Of a stretch of DNA of 64,000 nucleotides, positions 55,400 through 64,000 are shown piece by piece. Every line of letters begins with the position of its first letter. Positions within the stretch are counted from its first letter, which is position 1. Below the pieces are notes generated by a model. It was not told the origin of the DNA, ran no database searches, and saw only the letters and a list, made by a program, of their open reading frames with translations. The stretch lies in NCBI RefSeq assembly GCF_029784135.1, contig NC_073745.1, positions 284,390,240-284,454,239 of the forward strand. The letters run 5' to 3'. The position numbers were made by a program, and so were the translations under genes. Source of the stretch: Toxorhynchites rutilus septentrionalis. Taxonomy: Eukaryota; Arthropoda; Insecta; Diptera; Culicidae.

Positions 55400-56452
55400 A
55401 CTGCTTGTTAGCCTATTATTTCGATTTATTGCATTCACAGAATAATTTGCAGATGTGATTACAATTGATTCAACAACCCGTCGAGCATCTTTTGTTAGAG
55501 TTGACACATTTAATCATTTATTCGTACACTCGCTCAAATAATTAGTTAGAACAGCTGCAGTCTTTGCTCTAAAATCCAGGCTTGCCGACACAAGTGGAGA
55601 CATAGCTTTCTTGGAATATTGTTTCCAACATTTCATCTTTACTTCATTTCCGCCACAGTCCTTCTGTCCATCCTCAATGTTAACAAAAATTGTCTCATTA
55701 TCAGCTATTTTAAATTTGACCTCTGTCGAAGAATGGACAATAGTAAAAATTGAATAGACGTGATCATTTAGAGTTCAACTATGTTTAGAAATTCTAGTAA
55801 CTTCGATAGCCGTTTGTTATAAGTTAAAATAATGCGATAATTGTTTCAGCTGATTCGAATTTCGTACATTAAGCCAGTCAATGTTAAAATCACCAGCAAT
55901 CAAATTGAATTTACTGCAATCAAAGATGTTTCCCTAAAATTTTAATAAAACGCTGGCCACTGGAATTATGGGAATGGTATACTGGTTGATCACACAATCC
56001 TTCGGATCCTTCGTTTGAAGGAGGCCAGGATGTTGATAGATCAGAATTTGGAATGCGGATAGTTCGGAGAATAGAAAACACTTGAATAACTTCTAATATG
56101 GGATTTATTTACGCGATGCTAAACACTCAAAGGTTGGATCCGGAATGACACATATTGCATTGGTAAGGATCGATTCATGTGCTGTTCCTTCGTTAGTATT
56201 GGTTACACCTCATGCCGAACTTCAGGTCTCACTGCTTTCTGTATTTGGGTTATGCACCACACAACACATTGCGAATGGGTGGGAGTGGTTTGGATGGGGA
56301 TTTGGAAATTTGGAAACTGATTCTTTAGCATAAATTGCAACACCTCCAGTGTTTTTGGAGTGGAACAAGCGAAAAGCAACTTTTTAACCTGGTATGCTGT
56401 ACTGGTCAAATGAATCTCCATTAACTAGAATAGATATCACAACAGCATGAAA
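55400..56452 (-). pseudogene. LINE ORF2 endonuclease, main piece
   Basis: Minus-strand translation gives VNGDSFDQYSIPG, KVAFRLFHSKNTGGVAIYAKESV, then LIAGDFNIDWLNVRNSNQLKQL (the GDFN motif of AP-like endonucleases) and a LNDHVYSIFTIVHSS segment, with stops and frameshifts. CR1, L2 and Jockey clades carry GDFNIDW-type endonucleases; without RT the clade is unresolved. Confidence 0.7.
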
Positions 56453-57691
56453 GGATCATTGAAACATTGCCCATCGACCACTATTTTATTTTTTCAGACA
56501 GTCTCAGTTCAATAGAGGCAATCCGCTCAATGAAAGTTGATAAACGCTCATCTTATTTCCTAACAAGAATAAGACAACCATTGAGTGTTTTGGTCGAAAA
56601 ATTATTCATGATTACCTTAGCATGGGTTCCCTCTCATTGCGCGATTCCGGGGAATGAGAAAGCGGACTCGCTAGCTAAGGTGGGCGCTTTAGAAGGCACA
56701 CTTTTTGAAAGGCAAATTTCTTATAATGAATTTTTCCACATTCCTCGTCAGTATACGCTCATAAGTTGGCAGCGCATGTGGAGTGGTGATGAGTTCGGTC
56801 GTTGGTTACACACGATTATCCCTAAGGTCTCGACGAGTGCATGGTTCAAGGGATTGAATGTAGGTCGTGATTTCATTCGCGTGATATCTCGGCTTATGTC
56901 CAATCACTACAACCTAAACGCGCATCTCTATCGCATTGGGCTCGCAGCAAACAATCTTTGTGATTGTGGCGATGGCTACCACGACATCGAGCATGTTGTC
57001 TGGTCGTGTATCCGGTTCCATGCTGCTCGCTCTCAGCTCTCTAGAGCACTGAGAGCACAAGGCAGACAATCGGATATCCCCGTCCGGGATATCTTAGGTA
57101 GCCGGGATCCTGATCTTCTGCTTCATCTATACCTGTTCCTCAGAAACGCCGATGTCAACGTTTAATGATGTTTCCTTCGTTGTGTCCCCGTTTCATATCC
57201 CTCCTATCCGATCGATAAACTTTTACTTAGTCGTGGCAATACATACACACACACTCTTTACAGATGCACGGGCCGAAGGTTGTGCAGTCCACTGATTATT
57301 CAACAAGAGCCAAAGGTTGTACCGCTCATGACAACGCTGCACGAGCTGATGATTGCGCCGGCTAGTGACCATTCTATCTTGGATTCCTCGAGTCGAGAAA
57401 GACGCACCACGCTAGATATGGGCTACAGACTAGGGGGGGTGTTGCTGATTAATGGTCAGCTGCATCCCAATAGGAAGTATCCCGTGTCGGGCACACGTAC
57501 AGAGCATCGAAGACTGCGACATACCAATTATGAGAACACTTGTAATACTAACCTCGAGTCAACCGCGAGTAATCGGTTATATATTACTAACATAGTCTAA
57601 GCAAACATTGTCAAAATATTGAACTCCCGGCCCCGTTAGGCTGACGCCATATGAGCCTTAATAAAATATATATTTTGGATAAAAAAAAAAA
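56453..57691 (+). mobile_element. 5'-truncated copy of the I-group LINE
   Basis: Begins inside the RNase H domain ('ggatcattgaaacattgccc') and runs to the oligo(A) at 57,680-57,691. High similarity to 12,215-10,979. 5' truncation is usual for target-primed reverse transcription. It landed inside the CR1/Jockey-like LINE. Confidence 0.9.
56467..57165 (+). pseudogene. I-group ORF2 RNase H and C-terminal domain (truncated)
   Basis: 232 codons open without break: SDSLSSIEAIRS (third-acid region of RNase H), WVPSHCAIPGNEKADSLAK with the last catalytic Asp, then VGALEGTLFERQISYNEF and the CDC...H...C cluster to NADVNV and stop. It shows the undamaged frame across the site where the copy at 11.99 kb has lost 4 bases. 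It lacks the first RNase H Asp and everything before. Confidence 0.88.
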
Positions 57692-57836
57692 CTAGGTGAG
57701 TTTTAGCAAGCAAAACCATTTGAGGTCGCATGTTTTCTACTAGAAATTGCATTTCTGCGTAATTTGTAGAAAGCCCAGCTATATTCAAATAAATCGTTGC
57801 TAAATTACTTTCACGAGTAGCTTTCTTAAATTGGTA
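57692..57836 (-). pseudogene. LINE ORF2 N-terminus piece
   Basis: Minus strand NLATIYLNIAGLSTNYAEMQ, then FLVENMRPQMVLLAKTHL: the start of an AP-like endonuclease (N-I-x-G and LLxETH, here with K for E at the catalytic Glu). It continues in 56,452 on the far side of the I-group insertion. Confidence 0.7.
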
Positions 57837-58267
57837 CAGGGTAACTTCGATATAACGTACATTTTACTTTCAAAATTGTACGTTGTATCGAAATGTACGT
57901 TATATCGAAGCATAATAAAGAACTCTGAAACGTAGCTTATATTACTTTATTGTGTTGCTGTTTGAGTAAGGTTGATGAATAAAATCAATAGGAAGACGAA
58001 GCCAACTTTTCTCATGATGTTTCCCTTCGTTTTGTTGATTGAAGTTTGATTCATTTAGAATCCGGAATCACAAAACAGTAGTATTTCGGGATTGGTTAAA
58101 GTTACAACACAAGCTTTAGTATCAAAATACAGATAATCTATTGTTCTTTCAGAAAAAAAATTTAAAAAAAAATATTTTTTTAGACTTTGATCATGTGTAC
58201 GTTATATCGAGTGACGTTATATCGAGGGTACGTTATAACGAGGGTACGTTATATCGAAGTTTACCTG
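57837..58267. mobile_element. MITE with GTAAACTTCGATATAACG ends
   Basis: Ends 'cagggtaacttcgatataac' and reversed 'caggtaaacttcgatataac', TA at 57,835-57,836 and 58,268-58,269. The last 70 bases repeat 'gtacgttatatcgag' several times. 431 bases; a Tc1/pogo-type nonautonomous element. Confidence 0.86.
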
Positions 58268-58403
58268 TATTTAGTTGTTTGAAAAATGTTGCTTTTTTTC
58301 TTCTCCAGGAGTCTCCGATACACAGGACCCTGTGTACTATAAGCTGGATTATTTACAAATCCAAATTCAATTTTTGGTTTATTTTTGTTTTTCTTACAGC
58401 AAT

Positions 58404-58672
58404 TTATGCATTTCTATTGAGTAGATGAGCACTCCGACGTTTAATGTTTCTCAGTGGTTGTTCTTTGTTGCCATCTGTACTTTTATGCCCGTATTCTCCA
58501 CATTTGAAACAACGTAAAATATTAAAGGCCTCAACCACGGTACATTTATCCCACCCGACGCATACTTTTTGAGCAGTCAGCAGGTCGACGTAAGTATCAT
58601 GGTCGGCTTCAAAGAGTGTGTTATATTTGTTATACTTCAAGCGTGGATTTTCATATTCTGCTACAACTTTAA
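58404..58672 (-). pseudogene. LINE ORF1 (gag) zinc-knuckle fragment
   Basis: Reads VVAEYENPRLKYNKYNTLFE, DHDTYVDLLTAQKVCVGWDK, VVEAFNILRCFKCGEYGHKSTDG. CFKCGEYGHKSTDG has the CX2CX4HX4C spacing with Gly at the last Cys. A TTAA MITE interrupts it upstream; the reading resumes beyond 58,957. Confidence 0.72.
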
Positions 58673-58953
58673 CACGTTGAGCCCAGCATCGGTCCCTAGG
58701 AGCCGACGTTGAGCTTTTTGATAGAAAAGTGCTGACTGACTGGGACTGACAGTTAGAAAATAATAAAAAAAAGAAATATGGGTTGTTTTAGGATGTGTTA
58801 CAAAAATGTGACTACTTTCTAGTCGAATTGCCGACTATTTTCTATTTATACAATAAGTATCTTTGGGAACTGGGACCGACACTGATATTGTGCAAACGCT
58901 CTTGATGCACACTGAATGGCAAACGCAGCAAGAAAAAAGCAGGGCTTAACGTG
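58673..58953. mobile_element. piggyBac-type MITE, TTAA target duplication (copy 2)
   Basis: Same family as 48,624-48,895; ends 'cacgttgagcccagca' and reversed 'cacgttaagccctg', TTAA at 58,669-58,672 and 58,954-58,957. 281 bases. It splits the LINE gag frame. Confidence 0.85.
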
Positions 58954-59089
58954 TTAACATCGTTCATCGGAATGTTTCACTTTGACTCTTCAAAAAATCA
59001 ATTAAAACATCAGAGGAATATGTAGGAATGTACTAAACCTTTCTCCAAAATTGCTTTCAATTCATTTTTTTTCGTTTTCAATTTTATCC

Positions 59090-59734
59090 CCTGCCGCACA
59101 CGGCCTGCGTACATACAAGGTTCAGAAGGCTCCTAACCTCGACGAAAGGCAAAACATCGTGGGGAAGACGTGAGCCCGGAAGCTGTACACCGAAATGCTG
59201 ACGAAGCCGCATTGCCTGGTAATGGACGACGAAACCTACGTCAAAGCGGACTTTCGTCAGCTGCCGGGCCTGTTGGTCTTCTCCGCAGAGGACAAATTCA
59301 GCGTTCCGGAGGAGATTCGCAAGCAGAAACTGTCCAAGTTTGCCAAAAAGTACATGGTGTGGCAAGCGATTTGCTCTTGCGGAAAACGGAGCGCCCCCTT
59401 CGTGATGACCGACACGGTAAACGGACAGGTTTACCTTAAGGAGTGCCTACAGAAGCGCTTACTACCACTATTGAAGCAGCACGAGGGCCCGACCATCTTC
59501 TGGCCGGATCTCGCTTCGTGCCACTATTCAAAGGACGTGGTACGAGTGGTACGAGCCAACGGGGTCACCTTCGTGCCAAAGGAAATGAACCCGCCCAACG
59601 CGCCAGAGCTTCGCCCAATAGAAAAATATTGGGCGATTATTAAGCAGGCCCTCCGAAAGAACCCAAAAGTTGTCAAATCGGAGGCGGACTTCAAGAGAAA
59701 ATGGATTTCTGTTCAAAAAAAATCTACAACCTGA
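59090..59734 (+). pseudogene. ITmD37E transposase catalytic domain
   Basis: After a stop at about 59,170 the frame is open from 59,195: CLVMDDETYVKADFRQLPG (first Asp), FSAEDKFSVPEE, FWPDLASCHYSKD (second Asp) and NAPELRPIEKYWAIIK (Glu), with 37 residues between second Asp and Glu. One extra base in an A run near 59,718 shifts the frame and ends the protein at QKKSTT instead of continuing to AYGLGLEV. The N-terminal HTH is absent. Confidence 0.9.
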
Positions 59735-59895
59735 CGTTGTACAGAACCTTATGGACGGGGTAAAGAGGAAGGTGCGAGCATACGGGCTTGGGCTCGAAGT
59801 ATGAATAAAAAGAAAATGCCAAAAGTTGTTTAATAGTTTTTATTTTACTGTCTAAAATTTTCAAAAGGATCGGTCTACTGGGCGAATTTCTACAT
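59090..59895 (+). mobile_element. ITmD37E fragment, both ends missing
   Basis: Starts within the transposase linker and ends inside the right TIR: 'gggcgaatttctaca' is followed by the GACGTAG repeat C2 instead of the rest of the TIR. It supplies the region deleted in the 45-kb copy. Confidence 0.88.
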
Positions 59896-59897
59896 AG

Positions 59898-62232
59898 TTT
59901 TGACGTAGGATTACGTCTTTCGGGAACATATTAGGGTATAAATTGAAAATCGAAAATAGAGCACATCGTGAAAATTGTCCAATTTCAAACGATTATTGCT
60001 CAGTCATTTCATGATGGATTGATAAAATTTTTGCGTCAGTCGATTTCGATACTCCACAACAATTTTTTATATTGAAGAAAATAATATATGTCATGAAACT
60101 AACTATCAAACAATTTAAAAATCTCAACCCCTATCCTAACGGAAATACCCACTTCTGATTGGTCGAAATTGACGATACATGAGGCGGGTCCCTAACAGAG
60201 ACATCAAAACCAAGCTGCCTGGGGGAAACCGGCATTGCCAATACACAAAAGTAGGGGGAGCTTTTCTTCCCACCGAAATGTGTTCCCTCACAGAGACATC
60301 AAAACCAAGGTGTCCAGAGGAAATCGGCATTGCTAAAAAATAAAAACCAAGGTGTGTTCCCGCTCGAGAACGGGTCGTTTGGTTTAAGCTGTCTGTTTTG
60401 TTGTGTTCATTTTCACCCAAAGAAAGTTTATACGGCGAGAAAAATTGGAAAAGTGAAGAAATATTAGAAAAAAAATGATTTCCCATATGCTCTACATATA
60501 GTATAATGTGTTGCTAGTCCAATTAAAATTCGCATTGGGTTGAATGAACACTTAGAAAATAAAAATTGTAAAAGAAAATTACCTTTTTCATTTCTAATAT
60601 GTTTTCTCTAAGGTACACCGGGGCAAGTTGGAACGATTTTTTTGAAGTTCAACTTCAAAGTTATCTTAAAAAATCACTAAATCACTAAATTGAAATCTGT
60701 TTGCAGCATATACAATGTATGGCAGATAACTTTCGATAAAAATAAGGTATTTACACTGGATGTTTCGAAAAATATCAATTTTGAAAATGTTTAGTTTTCA
60801 TATTCCTTTTTTCAACTTGTCCGTAGAGCGGAGTAAGGTGAAACGCGGAACTATCATGAGTTCAATGTATGGTTTCGCTTCTCGAACTACCTACAACTGA
60901 TTTATGAAACACTAAATTGAAGGAATTACATATAAAAAATTAGTGAAAGGTATTGGTACACGTAAGATGTGGAGGAGCAGTTTAATACACGAAATATGGG
61001 CTAGGAATTAACATACGACAATATCATCAGGAGTGCTATTTTAGACACTTCCATGTCAGAGTAGAGCCTCTCAAAACGACCACTAATGAGGTTTATGAGA
61101 TCATTCAAATATTCAAATATTACGTAACGCATTCAGAAAGGGAGAAGGGGATGCCTTTTTGTTTAGAAGTAAATCCAACTAAGTGTAAACATTTCTATGC
61201 AAATGACCATTTGTTACATGTTATGTAGGGAAGATGGAGTCTAAAATAGTAAACAAATTGCGAAACGTTATATTTTAACGACCCCTAATTGCATAATTAA
61301 CAAATTTGACATGTATCATGTCTGTGTTAAATTTCTGAGGAACGAAATATGAATAATTCTTATTTTGTTAATTCAGCATCATTTATTCATATAACAGTCA
61401 CTGACACATAACATCCGGCATCTGCAGCAATACTTAAAAAATAGCCGATTTTCACTGGTTGAAATTTGCCTCAGAATTGAAAAAACTATGGGGTGAGTTG
61501 AAATGCTCAAAGCTATACTGAAAAAGATTTTTCAGTTTAGTTTTCAGAACGACTACACTTGATTTTCCCTATTTGATTACCTGACGTGCGATTCTTGCGA
61601 TATTTTTGGAAAAAACAGTGTTTTCGGACCGATTGAGTCAACGCGCAAAAATATTGGTTTTGATTTCACGGAAAAAGGAAAAGCAGATTGCGTTAAAGCA
61701 TTCCAATATTCTGGTAGTGGTTATCATAAGATGGGTTGGATGTTAATGTTCAATATATATATTTTTATAACGTCAATCAATCATTCCTAGTAAATGTTAC
61801 AATTTCCATTTTAACTTACCCCGAATTTCAACTTGCCCCGGTGTACCTTATATCACTGATGAAAAAATTGATAATTGTGTTCGGTATTGGTAATTATCCT
61901 ATATTACATTAGTGAGTTTTTTTTTCTTTAGTTCATCCATACATAACACAGGAGGCATCAGAGGGCGGTTTTCATCAATCTCGTTCCACTTCGGTATCTT
62001 TTATCTGATACGCACCATCTAACAACTGTTTACCATTCTTCTGTCATCATCACTTGGTAAACACTGGTTGAGTGAACAAACAATACCTAACAACCAAACA
62101 AAACGGCTATTTTAAGATCCACCAAATCGTTATCAAAGAGTTTAACGATGTAATTCTTCAAACATATCCAAAATCAACAGATAGTCTAACGTAATCCTAC
62201 TTCAATTATGCGGTCGTGTCATGGACACAACC
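59898..62232. repeat. Repeat C2, bounded by GACGTAG-type ends
   Basis: Begins with GACGTAGGATTACGTC (59,902-59,917) and ends with 'aacgtaatcctacttcaatt' and 'atgcggtcgtgtcatggaca'. Outer parts match C1; the middle holds additional sequence and a TA-flanked element. Two tandem units of about 105 bp at 60,185-60,335. Confidence 0.75.
60611..61848. mobile_element. TA-flanked element with AGGTACACCGGGGCAAGTTG ends
   Basis: Ends 'aggtacaccggggcaagttg' and its exact reverse complement before TA at 61,849-61,850; TA also at 60,609-60,610. 1,238 bases without a transposase frame. Further inverted homology inside the ends is weak. Confidence 0.85.
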
Positions 62233-62242
62233 TTTCTGTAAC

Positions 62243-64000
62243 TTTTTTGTAGTTGTTTCTACTACTTTGCTTGTTATTTTCATGTTAAGTGCTAGAAATG
62301 GTAAGAATCTACAATAAATGAATGAAATAAAATGATATTTTATGCAGATATTTTTATTAAAATGAGTGTTCGAAATACGAATCAAGTTTCTACGCATGAT
62401 TAGAATTGCCAACACTTCATTTTTAAATGTTACTTTACTGAATTTTAATGTTATAATTTAATATTCGAAACCCTGACATTCTTTGGGTTGTAGACTTCAT
62501 TTTAACATCATTTACAGGTATCGATACCGATATAGCGCCCTTAGTCCTGAAACCATGTAAACTATAAGAAAGAAATGCAATCAATAATTTCGAAAGCAAA
62601 ATCCAATTTTTGCGTGCATAACATTTTTCCAAAGAAGACAAGCTATTTGACTTTAATTTGATATATCAATCAAATGAATCGGTTCAGTAGTTTAAAAGTT
62701 ATGATTTTTTAGAAAAATTGCACTTTTGCTGTTCGGAATTTGCGTGGTTTTGTAGAATCAATTCGAGAAGCAACGATTCTTTCTTGTCTTTGCGAGAACA
62801 ATACACTAATTGGTCATATATCGCAATTTGTTTCTTTATATCAATGCACGCATTGCACTGAGTATTTAACGAGAGACATCTTCCGTACATCGCCATTCAA
62901 TAAGCATCAAACACGCGTCTAACAGATGCACACAGTTGCAGCGATAAACTTCAAATGAAATATTCGCTAGCGTTCACAGCTCGAGGGGAAACATAAAACA
63001 CAAAACGAACAGAATAAGCGAACTTTGTTGTTTCGGGCATAGATACGTCGGTTAATCGTTCGATTAATTCAAATAATCGAATGTCTGAAATTAAAATCGA
63101 GTAATTTTGTATCAAATAATTTAAAATCAAAATATGAATACATCGAATATCGCGATTAATGAAAGAAGGAATCTTTCTCAAGGTTAATGCATTTTTAGGT
63201 TAAGAATTAGGCTATAATTTTATATCCAACATTTTATATCCTTAGATGGTTGGACGGTTAGATGGTTAGATGGATCGACAACCCGATAGACCACGCGACC
63301 AGAATGACAACGCGATACGTGATTATTACAAGAAATAAATATTCGCTCGATTAATCGAATATTAAGAGACAATTATCCGAATGAATCGAATATTGAAAAA
63401 TGCCCCAACGATTAATCGATAATCGAATAAATGAAAAATTTCGACATCACTATTCGGGCACAGAAAGATTCTAGGAATTTTCCTCAGAGGAGATGCAATA
63501 CTTATACGCTAGCGACAGCTTACTTACTTCGCAAATATTCTATTTTTGCTATCCCCCTTCGTTGTTTCTATCCTTCTTCTTCTTTCCTTTATTTACGGAG
63601 ACTTTAAATCCAACGATTCATTCGTCTCTGGCTGTTTCTATTCTAGCACCTGCATAAATTGCTCGTTATTGACAGCTCTGTTCGGGAAAGCACACAAATG
63701 GACAGAACAAATGTATGGGGAAATGAGAATGCTTCCAATTTTCATCAATTTAAGTCATATACAGACTATGGGATTGTAATGTATAGCATATCAAACAAAT
63801 CTTAGAAAGTTTCCGATTCGATTGGTACGCAAATCGTTAAAATCCGTTCGCAGCAAAAATAATTATTAACGTTGACTTTATTTCACAAAAACGTGACCTG
63901 TTTTCTGATTTGGCACCCTTAATGTAAGACGTAGTCCTACGTTAAATTTTTTTTCAAAGATCGGCACTCTGGGAAACGGCATTCGAAACTAAAAGTTTGT
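62243..64000. repeat. Repeat B2, continues past the window
   Basis: Near-identical to B1 (33,767-35,537), including the 3' module and GACGTAGTCCTACGTT at 63,928-63,943, and running into the start of the same foldback ('gatcggcactctgggaaacg' at 63,959). Confidence 0.87.

Larger units (their letters stand above)
55250..58970 (-). mobile_element. CR1/Jockey-like LINE fragment, interrupted three times
   Basis: Pieces at 58,954-59,085, 58,268-58,672, 57,692-57,836 and 55,250-56,452 read in order on the minus strand: gag with a zinc knuckle, then the endonuclease of ORF2. Insertions between them are a TTAA MITE, a pogo-type MITE and a truncated I-group LINE. No RT is left; the 3' part is cut where the Tc1 element begins. 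Confidence 0.7.

Overview
The window looks like transposon-dense intergenic DNA from a culicine (Aedes-like) mosquito. I infer this from the repeat content: an ITmD37E (DD37E) transposon, TA-flanked mariner/Tc1/pogo-type MITEs, TTAA-flanked MITEs, a tRNA-derived SINE, Helitron-like repeats, an I-group retrotransposon and a gypsy/errantivirus-type endogenous retrovirus. The species is not proven. I see no host protein-coding gene that looks functional. Recognisable coding sequence belongs to mobile elements or to broken histone H2A copies.

Layout. 0-11 kb: tail of an unknown ORF, a very homogeneous 737-bp array of a 7-bp repeat, Helitron-like pieces, a 1.7-kb repeat (A1) carrying a gag-like ORF remnant, a (TA)n tract, little-repeated DNA, and a 1.04-kb foldback element with a TA target duplication. 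11-17 kb: near-complete I-group LINE on the minus strand (ORF1 broken; ORF2 with endonuclease, RT and RNase H, with a 4-bp deletion in RNase H). 17-28 kb: SINE, two foldbacks sharing one terminal motif, repeat A2 and a quiet stretch. 27.5-36.6 kb: repeat C1, a large inverted duplication with four histone H2A pseudogenes and six histone-type 3' stem-loops, repeat B1 and another foldback.

36.6-48.1 kb: two halves of a Helitron-like element separated by a (TA)n tract, a 7.41-kb LTR provirus (gag, pol and env all open; LTRs differ at one base) and a mariner containing an ITmD37E copy. In the provirus, gag and pol are in -1 register with an AAATTTT slip site at their overlap. A good splice donor in the leader and an acceptor next to the env ATG predict a spliced env mRNA. 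Five hairpins with different stems but one shared loop lie between donor and gag start, where retroviral packaging signals sit.

48-64 kb: a second 7-bp array, TTAA MITEs, a Tc1 element holding other elements, a CR1/Jockey-like LINE split by three later insertions (one a truncated copy of the 11-kb I-group LINE), a second ITmD37E fragment, repeat C2 (with a 1.24-kb TIR element inside) and repeat B2. A 16-bp palindrome, GACGTAGNNCTACGTC, recurs at the edges of families A, B, C and the histone-derived block and may mark a common nonautonomous superfamily. Identities are by eye; no database search was possible.
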